A DNA stretch of 64,000 nucleotides from the NCBI RefSeq assembly GCF_016741785.1, contig NZ_JAERRL010000004.1:310001-374000 (forward strand), in the 5' to 3' direction. Shown in pieces: positions 50,946-59,966 of this stretch (positions within the stretch are counted from its first letter, which is position 1; each line of letters opens with the position of its first letter). The stretch is from Streptomyces sp. 7-21 (lineage in GTDB: Bacteria > Actinomycetota > Actinomycetes > Streptomycetales > Streptomycetaceae). The notes below the pieces were generated by a model, which saw only the letters and a list, made by a program, of their open reading frames with translations, was not told the DNA's origin and did not search any database. The position numbers and the translations under genes were made by a program.

Positions 50946-52559
50946 TCACGCCGTTCCTGCCCCGTCAGCGCTCACAGGGAACGGGATCACCGCCACCGTT
51001 ACGTTGTCGTGGCCGCCTGAGTCCAGGGCGTGACGCACCAGGGACTGGGCCGAGGCAAGGGGAGCGGTGCGTGAGCCGGGCGGCACCAGCCGCGCCATCT
51101 GCTCGGCCGTCTCCGCGTAGTTCCACAGCCCGTCGGTGCAGACGATGACGACGCCGGGCCGGTCGGGCTTGAACGAGGCGGTGTGCGGCTCCACGTCCTG
51201 GGCGTCCGCGCCGAGCCAGGCGGTGATGGCGTGCGCCCGGTGGTCCTTCATGGCCTCCTCCTCGGTGAGCAGGCCGGCCGCGACCATCTGCGCGGCCCAG
51301 GAGTCGTCCTCCGTCAGCCGGGCCGGGGCGGCGCCCTTCTCCTCCGGCACCCAGTAGGCGCGGCTGTCGCCGATCCAGCCGACGGTCAGCGTGCCGCCGG
51401 CCGTGACGGCGCTGACGATCGTGCACGCGGGGGCGTTGCGCCCGGAGGCGTGGTCGGACTCCCGGGCCAGCGCGGCGACGGCGTCGGCGGCGGTCAGCAG
51501 CGCGTCGTGCATGGCCTGCTGGCCGGAGACGCCGCGCGGCAGCGAGGCGAGCAGGGACTCCTGGGCGGCCTCGGCCGCGGTGGCGGACGCCTCGTCGGGG
51601 CGGCTGGAGGACGAGACGCCGTCGCAGACGACGGCGATCACGGCGGGCGAGCCGTCGGGCAGCGCGGTGGCGGAGACCGTGAACGCGTCCTCGTTGCGGT
51701 GGTGGCGCAGGCCGAGGTCGCTGACGGCCGCGACGCCGCCGAGCGCGCGCTCCACGTGGTCGCGCGGGCGCGGCTGCGCGCGGCCGCACTCCTCGCAGTA
51801 GCCCTCCTTGCTGACCGGGCCGGTGCCGCACACCGTGCAGGGGACGGCGGGGTCCTCGCGCAGCGGCTGGGCGGCGGCCGGGGCCGCCGTGCGCGGGTCC
51901 GCGGCCTCCCGGGGCTGGCGCGGGTCGGCCGGCTGCGCCGGGGGCGCGGGGGGCGCCGGCCGCGGGGAGGGCTCCGGCCTGGCCCGCGGTGCCGGTGCCG
52001 CGGGCGGCTGGGCGGGGGCCGCGGGGCGCGTCGGCTGGGCTGCCGCCTGCTGGGCGGCTGGTGCGGTCGGCGGGGCCGGCGGGGCCGGTGCGGCCGCGTT
52101 CGGCGCGGGCTGCCCCGGGGCCGCTGGGGCCGCTGGGGCAGCCGGAGCCGCCGGGGGCGCGGAGGGAGGCGGCGGAACGGCCGGCGTCCGCGGGTCGAGC
52201 GAGGGCAGGCGCTTGCCGCCCGGCGCCCGGTGCCCGGCCGGGGCCGGGGCAGGCCGCTGCGGCGGGGCGGGCGGCGGTGTCTGCGGCCGGGGCGGCGGCT
52301 CGGCGGCGTCCGGCGGCGCGGGCCTGGGCGCCTGCGGCCTGGTCCGCGCCCGCGCCCGCGGCCGCGGCGGGGGCAGCGGGAAGTCGGGCTCCGTGGGCGT
52401 GCGGACCACGCCGCCCTCGCCCCCGGCGCCCTCGGCCTTGTCGGCCGCGGCGCGCAGATCCATACCGCAGACGCCGCAGAAGCGGTCGTCGTCCTCACGC
52501 GGCTCACCGCAGCCAGGGCAGGCGGAGAGTTGGTCGATCTGCGGCATCGTCACACCCAT
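50946..52559 (-). CDS. PP2C-type Ser/Thr phosphatase with zinc ribbons
   Basis: Predicted 537 residues. N-terminal zinc ribbon (CPGCGEPREDDDRFCGVCG), a ~190-residue Pro/Ala-rich linker, a second ribbon (CTVCGTGPVSKEGYCEECG, ~235), then the PPM phosphatase (~275-530): SDLGLRHHRNEDAF, VAVVCDGVSSS-type site (IAVVCDGVSSSSRPDEASAT), VGWIGDSRAYWV, VCTDGLWNY and SGGHDNVTVAVI. The metal Asp residues are present. ATG 52559 overlaps the kinase gene by 10 bp (ATG 52547 is an alternative). The obvious counterpart of the adjacent kinase. Confidence 0.94.
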   Translation of the reverse strand: MGVTMPQIDQLSACPGCGEPREDDDRFCGVCGMDLRAAADKAEGAGGEGGVVRTPTEPDFPLPPPRPRARARTRPQAPRPAPPDAAEPPPRPQTPPPAPPQRPAPAPAGHRAPGGKRLPSLDPRTPAVPPPPSAPPAAPAAPAAPAAPGQPAPNAAAPAPPAPPTAPAAQQAAAQPTRPAAPAQPPAAPAPRARPEPSPRPAPPAPPAQPADPRQPREAADPRTAAPAAAQPLREDPAVPCTVCGTGPVSKEGYCEECGRAQPRPRDHVERALGGVAAVSDLGLRHHRNEDAFTVSATALPDGSPAVIAVVCDGVSSSSRPDEASATAAEAAQESLLASLPRGVSGQQAMHDALLTAADAVAALARESDHASGRNAPACTIVSAVTAGGTLTVGWIGDSRAYWVPEEKGAAPARLTEDDSWAAQMVAAGLLTEEEAMKDHRAHAITAWLGADAQDVEPHTASFKPDRPGVVIVCTDGLWNYAETAEQMARLVPPGSRTAPLASAQSLVRHALDSGGHDNVTVAVIPFPVSADGAGTA

Positions 52560-55147
52560 GTCCTCGGGCGGAGGCGGTTGGCCGCCTCCACCAGTCCAAT
52601 CCGTTCGCTGCTGGTTTGCGCCAGCCGGGCGAGCCGGCGGTAGGAGCGCTCGAGTCCCAGCCTCAGGCCGGTCTCATCCAGCGGCGCACCCAGCAGCGTC
52701 TGCGGTGCTGGCGTTTGCGGCGGGGACGGCCCCACTCGCCCGGCGAGCACCCAGTCCAGCGCGGAACCTAGCACCTCGCAGGACAGCTGTTCCGCGAGAG
52801 ATGGTTCCAGTCCCGTGTCACGCAACCGCATCACTTGTTCCCCGGCCGCCAGCAGGTCGGGCAGCAAGTCCGCGTCCGGGGCCCGTTGCCGCAGCCGGGC
52901 CCGCACCGCCGCGACCCGGGCGGCGGTGAAGTACGCGGAGGTGGCGGGCACCGATTCCAGCGCTGCCACCGCGCCGCGCCGGTCGCCGGCCGCCAGCCGC
53001 ACCCGCGCCAGGCCGAAGCCCGCGCTGACGTAGCTGGGGTCCGTGCGCCACACCAGCTCGTAGTAGTCGGCGGCGTTGTCGAGCTGGCCCAGCACCTCGG
53101 CGCAGATGGCGAGGGCCAGCTTGGGCGCCGCCTCGCCGGGGAACGCGTCGTACACCGCGTCGAAGGCGATCGCGGCGAGCTCCCAGTCGCCGCTGACCAG
53201 CGCCGCCAGGCCGCGGTACCAGATGACGCGCCAGTCGTCGGCGTGCTCCTCCGCCAGCCCTGCCAGGATGCGCTCGGCCGCCACGGCCTGGCTGCCGTCG
53301 CCGTCCCGCTGCTGGCGCTCCAGGCGCGCCCGCAGCTCCCGCAGCCGCAGCTCCATGGAGTCCGCGGGCGCCGCGGCCAGCGCCGTGAGCGTGGCCTCGG
53401 GCGTGCTGGCCATCAGCCCCGCCAGGAAACCGGCGTTCGGATCGGACGGGGCGACGCGCGGCACGGGCAGCGCCAGCGCGGCGGGCGCCACGTCGAGGCC
53501 GCGCACCAGCGGAGCGCCGGGCGCGGCGGCCGGGGGCGGCGGGACGGCGGCCGCGCCGCGCCTGGGCCGGCGGCGGGGACGGGGCGGCCGCACGCCCAGC
53601 CGCGAGACGCCGTCGCGCGACCAGGCGGGCATCAGCTCGGTGCCGGTCACCCGCTCCTCCGGCCCGAACAGCGGGGACAGTGCCGGCTGCGCCTGCCCGG
53701 TGTCCAGGGCCACGACCTCCCGCAGCACGCCGGTGAGCTGCTCGGCCATCTCCCGCGCCGAGGCGAAGCGGCGCTCGGGGTCGGGATCGGTGCCCCGGAC
53801 CAGGAAGCGGTAGAACGACTCGTACCGCTGGAAGGCGTCGATGCCGGCCGGGTCGGGGAGGCTGTCGGCGTACACCGTGGTGTAGCCCTGGAAGTCGAAG
53901 GTCAGGACCGCCAGCGTCCTGGCGACCGTGTACAGGTCGGAGGCCACGGTCGGCCCGGTCTCGGCGACCTCGGGCGCCTGGTAGCCGACCGTGCCGTAGA
54001 CGGCGCTGTGCTGGTCGTGCGCCCGCCGCACCGCGCCCAGGTCGATCAGCTTGAGCTGGTCGTCCTGCTGGATGACGTTGTCCACCTTGAAGTCGCAGTA
54101 CAGCAGGCCGCGGCTGTGGAGGTAGCCGAGGGCGTCGAGCGCCTCGATGCCGTAGGCGCACGCCTGGGCCACCGGCAGCGGGTCGCGGCGGCCGTCGGGG
54201 GTGCGGCGGGAGTTGGCGATCGTCTTGAGCGACTTGCCGCCGACGTACTCCATCACGATGTAGCCGTCGAGGCTGCCGGTGCGCTCGTCGAGGTGCTCGA
54301 CAAAGTTGTAGATGCGCACGATGCTCGGGTGCTGGATCTCGGCGAGGAACTGCCGCTCGGCGATGGCCGCGGCCCGGGCGTCCTGGTCACCGGTGTCGAG
54401 CAGGCCCTTGAGCACCACCCACCGGTCGGCGACCTTGGTGTCCCGCGCGAGGTAGATCCAGCCGAGCCCGCCGTGCGCGAGGCAGCCGGCGATCACGTAC
54501 TGGCCGTGGTGGACGGCGTCGCCCGGGCGCAGCTTGGGGACGAACGAGTACGGGTGCCCGCAGGAGGTGCAGAACCCCTCGGTGCGGCCCGGCCGCCCCG
54601 CCCGCGCCCGGCCGACCGGCGCGCCGCACTCGCTGTTGCCGCAGAACCGCTTCCGCTCGGGCACCTCCGGGTGCTCCAGCACGACCTCGAGCGGGTCCTG
54701 GCGCGGCACCTCCGGCACGGTCACCACGCCCGCGCCCAGGCGGGAGCGGCTGGGGGCGGAGACGGTGGAGCCCGGCGACCGCACCGACACCGAACGGGCG
54801 GTGAGCGGCCCGGACGACGAGCGCGACAGCCGCCCCGAGACGGAGCGGCGGGAGAACTGCGAACGCGAGGGACGGGAAGCCCGGGAGGAACGGGATGACC
54901 GGGACCCGGGGGACCCGGCGGAGGCGGCGGACGCGGCGCCGGACGGTCCGCTGCCGGAGCCGCGCGGGGCCGAGGTCAGTCCGGTGGGGGCGGGGCCGAG
55001 CATGCCCTGCGGCGAGACGACCGGCGCCAGGCCGCAGACATCGCAGTAGAGTTCGCCGCCGCCCACGTCCTCGTAGCGGCCGGAGCAGCCGGGCCGCTGG
55101 CAGCGTGAGGACGGCGGGATCCGGCCGCCGCCTGCCGCTTCGGTCAC
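52550..55147 (-). CDS. pknG: PknG-like Ser/Thr kinase with rubredoxin-like and TPR domains
   Basis: Predicted 865 residues; GTG 55147 overlaps the upstream gene by four bases. The N-terminus has a Cys-containing ribbon (CQRPGCSGRYEDVGG, CDVCG) and a Ser/Arg-rich stretch. A second pair (FCGNSECGAPVG, EGFCTSCG, ~165-200) corresponds to the rubredoxin-like module of PknG. The kinase (~215-480) has CLAHGGLGWIYLARD, WVVLKGLL, the PknG-type catalytic loop LLYCDFKVDNVI in place of HRDxKxxN, and LIDLGAVRR in place of DFG. TPR repeats fill the C-terminus. In mycobacteria PknG answers to the neighbouring GlnX/GlnH sensor and controls glutamate metabolism. Confidence 0.93.
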   Translation of the reverse strand: MTEAAGGGRIPPSSRCQRPGCSGRYEDVGGGELYCDVCGLAPVVSPQGMLGPAPTGLTSAPRGSGSGPSGAASAASAGSPGSRSSRSSRASRPSRSQFSRRSVSGRLSRSSSGPLTARSVSVRSPGSTVSAPSRSRLGAGVVTVPEVPRQDPLEVVLEHPEVPERKRFCGNSECGAPVGRARAGRPGRTEGFCTSCGHPYSFVPKLRPGDAVHHGQYVIAGCLAHGGLGWIYLARDTKVADRWVVLKGLLDTGDQDARAAAIAERQFLAEIQHPSIVRIYNFVEHLDERTGSLDGYIVMEYVGGKSLKTIANSRRTPDGRRDPLPVAQACAYGIEALDALGYLHSRGLLYCDFKVDNVIQQDDQLKLIDLGAVRRAHDQHSAVYGTVGYQAPEVAETGPTVASDLYTVARTLAVLTFDFQGYTTVYADSLPDPAGIDAFQRYESFYRFLVRGTDPDPERRFASAREMAEQLTGVLREVVALDTGQAQPALSPLFGPEERVTGTELMPAWSRDGVSRLGVRPPRPRRRPRRGAAAVPPPPAAAPGAPLVRGLDVAPAALALPVPRVAPSDPNAGFLAGLMASTPEATLTALAAAPADSMELRLRELRARLERQQRDGDGSQAVAAERILAGLAEEHADDWRVIWYRGLAALVSGDWELAAIAFDAVYDAFPGEAAPKLALAICAEVLGQLDNAADYYELVWRTDPSYVSAGFGLARVRLAAGDRRGAVAALESVPATSAYFTAARVAAVRARLRQRAPDADLLPDLLAAGEQVMRLRDTGLEPSLAEQLSCEVLGSALDWVLAGRVGPSPPQTPAPQTLLGAPLDETGLRLGLERSYRRLARLAQTSSERIGLVEAANRLRPRTWV

Positions 55148-56442
55148 GGGCCGTTCCTCCCTTCCGGCTGCCGGGCGTCGGCGGGCGGAACGGCCCCCGA
55201 GGCCAGCACCTCGGCCGTCGCCTCCTGGTAGCGCAGCACGGCGCGTTCGGCCGCGCGCAGGTCGCACGGCGCGGTCCACAGCAGCCGCCGGGCGGCGTCG
55301 TACCGCTCGGCGAGGAGCGGCTCCCCGGCCACGCCGTAGCGGGCGGCCTTGGCCCGGTAGCCGTCGAGGCGGCCGCGCAGCTCGGCCCGGACCGCCAGCG
55401 GCGCGGTGACGGCGGCGAGCGACTCCCGGGCGCGTTCCAGCTCCTCCTCGGCGCGCCGCTCCAGGGAGTCCAGCAGCGGCGAGAGGCGGTGCCACTGGGC
55501 CCGCCTGCGGTACTCGGCGGCCTGCGCCAGCTCCTCGTGCAGCACGGTGGCCGGCCCCGAGACGGCCGGCACCTCGGAGGCGGCGATCTTCGCCAGCACC
55601 TCGCCGCGCGCGGTGCGCGCCTCGGCCAGCGTGCGGTCGGCGCGGGAGAGCAGGTCGCGCACCCGGATCAGCCGGTTCTCGGCGTCCTTGCGGACGTCGA
55701 TGACGGCCTCGACCTCGCGCCGGATGTCGTCCAGGGCCCGCGCGGCGGTGTCGTAGCGCGCGGTGTCGGGGCGCCCGCTGCCGGGCGCGCTGCTGCCGCC
55801 GTCCGGCAGCCAGAACGCCAGCGGGTCGGCGATCACCTCCGCGCGCAGGGCGGTCAGCTCGTCGGTGACGCGCCGCAGTTCATCGCCCGCCGGGTGCGCG
55901 CCGGGGCGCACGCCCACGGAGTGCGCCAGCGTGCTGAGGCGGTGCAGCTCGGCGGAGAGCATGTCGATGCGCGCCGGGAGCGTGGACCACACCGAGTCCG
56001 CCGCCACGACGACGTCGAGCACCTGGGCGTATCCGGCGTTGAGGCGGTCCAGCAGCTCCTGCCAGCCCATGCGCTCGGCCATCGGGCCGTTGCCCGCCGC
56101 CGCGTCGGGGATGACCAGGTTCTCGCCGTCGAGCAGCTGGCTGAGCCGGACCAGGTCGTCCTTGCTGGGGTTCCGGCGCCGGGCGCGCAGTTCGCGCGCC
56201 GTGGTGAGCGCCGCGGTGCACGCGTCGAACCACGACCACAGCCGCGACAGCGTCCGCTCCGCGCTGCGCCACCGTTCGCGCGTGACGCCCGCGAGGTCGG
56301 CGCCCTCCAGCAGCCGCCGCCCGGCGTGGTCCTGGAGGGCGAGCAGGGAGGACTCGATCGCCTCGTGCTCGGCTGACAGCCGTGCCAGGGCGCGGTCCGC
56401 CTCCTCGCGGCTCAGCACCGTTCCGCCGGTATCCGGGGCCAT
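55144..56442 (-). CDS. coiled-coil protein of the PknG operon
   Basis: Predicted 432 residues; ATG 56442 with AGGGGAGAGC before it. Almost entirely helical with heptad-like segments: LSREEADRALARLSAEHEAI, LWSWFDACTAALTTARELRA, ALDDIRREVEAVIDVRKDAE, RLIRVRDLLSRADRTLAEA, and RRAEEELERARESLAAVTAP. No membrane segment, signal peptide or catalytic motif. Four-base overlap with the kinase gene implies stoichiometric synthesis. Possibly a cytoplasmic linker between the membrane sensor and kinase (inference); no named family recognised. Confidence 0.8.
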   Translation of the reverse strand: MAPDTGGTVLSREEADRALARLSAEHEAIESSLLALQDHAGRRLLEGADLAGVTRERWRSAERTLSRLWSWFDACTAALTTARELRARRRNPSKDDLVRLSQLLDGENLVIPDAAAGNGPMAERMGWQELLDRLNAGYAQVLDVVVAADSVWSTLPARIDMLSAELHRLSTLAHSVGVRPGAHPAGDELRRVTDELTALRAEVIADPLAFWLPDGGSSAPGSGRPDTARYDTAARALDDIRREVEAVIDVRKDAENRLIRVRDLLSRADRTLAEARTARGEVLAKIAASEVPAVSGPATVLHEELAQAAEYRRRAQWHRLSPLLDSLERRAEEELERARESLAAVTAPLAVRAELRGRLDGYRAKAARYGVAGEPLLAERYDAARRLLWTAPCDLRAAERAVLRYQEATAEVLASGAVPPADARQPEGRNGP

Positions 56443-56569
56443 CGCTCTCCCCTCTGTGGTCGCCTCGTGGTCGTCTGGGCCGTTGTGCCGCGGGCTCACG
56501 CTCACGGTTTCCCGGAGCGCCCGGGCGGATTCCTTCCCCGCCGTGACGCCCGCTCACCGGTCGAACGCC

Positions 56570-57631
56570 TCACACCTCACTCCGGTGCCGCAGGTCCCCG
56601 GGCCGCGACGTGCCGGGATCGCCGAGGTAGTCGCTGAGCCAGGTGCGGTACGCCTCATCCCAGCCGCCGCCGGCGATGTACTCCTCCAGGACGTCGTTGA
56701 CCCAGCGCACCAGGGCGACGTCCTCCTGCCGCATGGCCACACCGTAGGACTCGATGAGGCCCGCGGGCTCGCCCACCAGCTCGATCTCCGGGTCCTGGGC
56801 GATGTGCGCGGCGGCCAGCGCCGCGTCGGTCATCAGCGCGTCGGCCTCACCGAGCTGAACGAGCACCAGGCAGTCCAGCTGGTGCGGCCGGAACACCAGC
56901 TCGGCGCCGTAACTCTCCCTCTGCAGCAGCTCCTGGGCGGTCGAGCCGTCCGCGCTGCACACGGTCCGTCCCGCCAGGGACTCGTCGTAGCCGGTGATGC
57001 CGGAGCCCCCGGGCGCGACGAGCTGCTGGCGGGTCTCGAAGTACGAGCTGGAGAAGGCCACGTTGCTCCAGCGCTCGCACGTGATGGACATCGTGCGCAC
57101 CACCATGTCGACGGTGCGGTTCATGACCGCTGCCTCGCGCTGGTTGGTCGGGATCGCCCGGTAGCGGATGTGGTCTTCCGGGCTGGACGTCTGGAACAGG
57201 CTGGCAGCGATCGCCTCCACCAGCTCGATGTCGAAGCCCACGATGCCGGTGCTGCCGGGTTCCCGGTAGCCCCACAGGTAGCTGTTGAGGTCCACGCCGA
57301 CGCTGAGATAGCCCCGCGACAGGATCCGGTCGACGGCGGGGCCGCCCGCGCGGGAGGGCGGGTAGCTGGCGGCGGCCTCGTACCCGTCGTCGCACACCTC
57401 CCGTTCGCCGTCCGTGGCGGGGCCGCCGTCCTGCTGGCCGAGGCGCGCGGGCTGGGCGGCCCGCTCCGGCGGCTGCGGGCCGCCGCCGTGGTAGCCGGTG
57501 CCCCCGCCGGCGGCCGGCAGCGAGCACAGGAGCACCGCCGCGGTGAGCAGCAGCCCGCAGGCGGCCGCCAGCAGGGCCCGCCGTTCGCGCGCCCGCTCAC
57601 CGCTGGGGTCTGTCCTTGTCACCGTCTCCAC
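56570..57631 (-). CDS. glnH: GlnH-like extracytoplasmic amino-acid-binding protein
   Basis: Predicted 353 residues from GTG 57631 (GGGAGAGG just before; GTG 57622 is an alternative). Signal/anchor RRALLAAACGLLLTAAVLLC without a perfect lipobox. The mature part is a family 3 solute-binding protein: ILSRGYLSVGVDLNSYLWGY, GIVGFDIELVEAIAASLFQ, VVRTMSITCERWSNVAFSSS, GRTVCSADGST, and a C-terminal WVNDVLEEYI. It should bind glutamate, aspartate or glutamine. No importer permease genes accompany it, so it is a sensor component rather than a transporter subunit, as in the mycobacterial glnH-glnX-pknG locus. Confidence 0.9.
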   Translation of the reverse strand: METVTRTDPSGERARERRALLAAACGLLLTAAVLLCSLPAAGGGTGYHGGGPQPPERAAQPARLGQQDGGPATDGEREVCDDGYEAAASYPPSRAGGPAVDRILSRGYLSVGVDLNSYLWGYREPGSTGIVGFDIELVEAIAASLFQTSSPEDHIRYRAIPTNQREAAVMNRTVDMVVRTMSITCERWSNVAFSSSYFETRQQLVAPGGSGITGYDESLAGRTVCSADGSTAQELLQRESYGAELVFRPHQLDCLVLVQLGEADALMTDAALAAAHIAQDPEIELVGEPAGLIESYGVAMRQEDVALVRWVNDVLEEYIAGGGWDEAYRTWLSDYLGDPGTSRPGDLRHRSEV

Positions 57632-57726
57632 CCCTCTCCCTGCCGTGATGTGCCGTGATGTGCCGTGATCCGCCGTTGTCCGGCGCTCCCCGCCGCCGCG
57701 TGCCGTGCGTCCCGGCCCGCACCCGG

Positions 57727-59121
57727 TCACCGGTACTCCGACAGCCGGCTGCCGATGCCGAGCACGGCCGCCAGCGCGCCGAGCGCCGCGAGGGCCAGCG
57801 CGGCGGCCGGAGACAGCCCGTCCAGCGCGTCGCGCCCGCCGGTGGCGGCCCGTTCGAACCGCTCCTGCTCGTGGCCGACGGCCCCTTCCAGCGCGTCGTC
57901 CACCTGGTCGAACGACTCGCGGGTCGAGCCCTGGCCGCCCGTCACCCGTTCCACGGCGCCGTCGTAGTCGCCGAGGCGCTCCTGCTCGCGGGCCTCCTGA
58001 TGGCGGTCACGCCATTCGCCGGTGGCGCGGAGGGCGTTCTCGACCCACTGGCGGCCCCGGTCGTCCCCGGCCAGGTCGGCGGCGCGGCCCAGCAGGCCCG
58101 CATCCTCGCCGGTGTCCTCCGCGCCGCCGCTGGGGCCGGCCAGGTCGGCCATGTGCGCGGCGTAGCTGTCCTCGAACTGCTCGCCCGCCCCGCGCGCCAC
58201 CAGGACCATGTTCTCGTCACCGCGCGCCTGAAGCGCCTCGGCCCAGGCATCGGTCAGCACGCTGAGCGACGCGGCGGCGTCGTTCCTGGCCTCGTTCAGA
58301 TGGGTGCGGGCGACCGCGTGCGAGCCCGCGAGCCAGACCAGCAGGGCCGCCGCCGCGGCGGTGGCGGCGAGCAGGCCGGGGTTGAACACCCGGTTGGTGC
58401 GGCGGTATTCGCGCAGCTGCGCCCATGCCAGGACGGCGAGGCAGGCCGTGCCGGCCGCCAGGGCGAGCCACGGCCAGGAGCGCGCCTGGTCGACGTCCTG
58501 CCGCAGCCGGGCGGATTCCAGGGCGTACAGCCGGTCGGCGAGCGACAGCAGTTCCTGCATCAGCTCGTCGGCGTACCGCAGGTAGGCGCCACCGAGCGGC
58601 AGCCCCTGCCGGTTGATGGCACGGGCGGTCTCCACCAGGCCGGTGTAGCGGGGGAGTTCCTGGCTGAGGGTCTCGATCAGGCGCTGCGACTCGCCCGTGC
58701 CCTCGCCGCGCGCGGCGGCCTCGGCCAGCAGCCGGGCGGCGCTGCCGATGTCGTCGGCGTAGCGTGACATGACGGCGGGTTCCTCCTCCGAGCCCGCCAG
58801 GAACGCCGCGGTGGCGGTGGTGTTGGCGTCCGCGAGCGACCGGTAGACGCCCGCCGCCGCGGCGCTCAGCGGCTGGCTGGAGGCGAGGACATGGTCGGCG
58901 GCCGACGAGCGGCCGGAGGTCTGCCAGGCCGTGACCGCGCCGAACAGCACCAGCAGCGCGGCCACGGCGGCGCCGGTCATCCGCAGCCTGCCCGGTTCGG
59001 TGCGGGCGGCGGCGCGCATGGTGGCCAGCCCTTCGGTGAGCGCCATCCGCCACGGCGGCGGGTCGGGCGGCGGCGCCGCGGCGCCCGCGGCCGCGGGCGG
59101 TGCGGTCGGCGGCTGCGACAC
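57727..59121 (-). CDS. glnX: GlnX-like membrane sensor protein
   Basis: Predicted 464 residues, GTG start. Pro/Ala-rich cytoplasmic N-terminus, then helix 1 (GAAVAALLVLFGAVTAWQTS, ~50). An external helical domain (~70-210) has chemoreceptor-like four-helix features (VYRSLADANTTATAAFLAGS). Helices 2 and 3 (WPWLALAAGTACLAVLAWA and AATAAAAALLVWLAGSHAVA) follow, then a second external helical domain (~265-425) and a final helix near the C-terminus (AAALALAALGALAAVLGIGS). This is the layout of mycobacterial GlnX, the membrane protein linking external GlnH to cytosolic PknG. First gene of the block. Confidence 0.88.
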   Translation of the reverse strand: MSQPPTAPPAAAGAAAPPPDPPPWRMALTEGLATMRAAARTEPGRLRMTGAAVAALLVLFGAVTAWQTSGRSSAADHVLASSQPLSAAAAGVYRSLADANTTATAAFLAGSEEEPAVMSRYADDIGSAARLLAEAAARGEGTGESQRLIETLSQELPRYTGLVETARAINRQGLPLGGAYLRYADELMQELLSLADRLYALESARLRQDVDQARSWPWLALAAGTACLAVLAWAQLREYRRTNRVFNPGLLAATAAAAALLVWLAGSHAVARTHLNEARNDAAASLSVLTDAWAEALQARGDENMVLVARGAGEQFEDSYAAHMADLAGPSGGAEDTGEDAGLLGRAADLAGDDRGRQWVENALRATGEWRDRHQEAREQERLGDYDGAVERVTGGQGSTRESFDQVDDALEGAVGHEQERFERAATGGRDALDGLSPAAALALAALGALAAVLGIGSRLSEYR

Positions 59122-59303
59122 GTTCCGGGCCCTCCCCCCTCGCAGCGGTTGCTGGCCGCCAGTATGGCCGTTGCGCCAGGACGCCATACAGCCTTTGCGC
59201 GGATCCCGTGCCGATTTCCCGGCGTGGCGCCGGTGTTCCCGAACATCCGCACGGGGGGTGCTCCCGCTGGTCCGGCGCGCCCGCCGGACCAGGGCGGCGG
59301 TGG

Positions 59304-59921
59304 CTAGCCGAGGCGCTTGCCGAGGTACACGACGTCCTCGTCGGGGACGGAGGGCGTGAGTTCGGTGAAGCCGAGCCGGTCGTAGAAGGCGCGGGCGTTG
59401 GTGTTGGCCGGGTTCAGCCCCAGGTGGACACCGGGCACGCCGCGGGCGCGCAGGGCGTCCCACAGGGCCGTCATCAGGCGGCGGCCGAAGCCCTGGCGCT
59501 GGCCCTCGGGGAGCAGGTCGATGTGCAGGTGTGCCGGGTACGCGCGGACGACCTCGGGGTCCATCATGGTCTCCGGGTGGTGCAGCAGGTACCGCAAGGT
59601 GGCGTCGGGACCGTCCGGTTCGCCGTCGGGGGCGGGGTAGCGGTCGGCCAGCGGCGGCAGCCATTCCCGCCGGAAGCGCTCGTAGTAGGCGGGGGAGTCG
59701 TCGGTGCCGACGATGTAGCCGATGGCGCGCTCGCCGTTGTCGGCGACGAAGACGAGGTCCGGGTCGAACGCCGCGTAGGGTGCCGCGAACAGCAGCGGCA
59801 GCAGCTCGGGCTCGCGGAAGTGGCCCCGCGCGTCGCCGCCCACGTGTCCGGTGCGTATGCAGATGTCGTCGAGGGCGGCGCGGTCGGAGGGACGGTAGCC
59901 GCGGATGATCACGTCACTCAT
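59304..59921 (-). CDS. GNAT-family N-acetyltransferase
   Basis: Predicted 205 residues. Starts VIIRGYRPSDRAALDDICIR. The acetyl-CoA site is AHLHIDLLPEGQRQGFGRRL (Q-x-x-G-x-G/A type), and the end NTNARAFYDRLGFTELTPSV is typical of GNAT enzymes. The long insert (YYERFRREWLPPLADRYPAP) recalls acetyltransferases related to the C-terminal half of bacterial O-GlcNAcase fusions. Substrate unknown. It is separated from the glnX gene by 182 bp and probably has its own promoter. Confidence 0.9.
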   Translation of the reverse strand: MSDVIIRGYRPSDRAALDDICIRTGHVGGDARGHFREPELLPLLFAAPYAAFDPDLVFVADNGERAIGYIVGTDDSPAYYERFRREWLPPLADRYPAPDGEPDGPDATLRYLLHHPETMMDPEVVRAYPAHLHIDLLPEGQRQGFGRRLMTALWDALRARGVPGVHLGLNPANTNARAFYDRLGFTELTPSVPDEDVVYLGKRLG

Positions 59922-59966
59922 GGCGCACCATTCTCGGCGGCCGGACCCAGGCGGGCGAGGAGATAT

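Noticed and set aside
52835..54898. Long plus-strand open frame opposite the PknG-like kinase
   Set aside because: No domain, repetitive Gly/Arg/His/Val composition, and the minus strand has kinase and TPR motifs in an operon.
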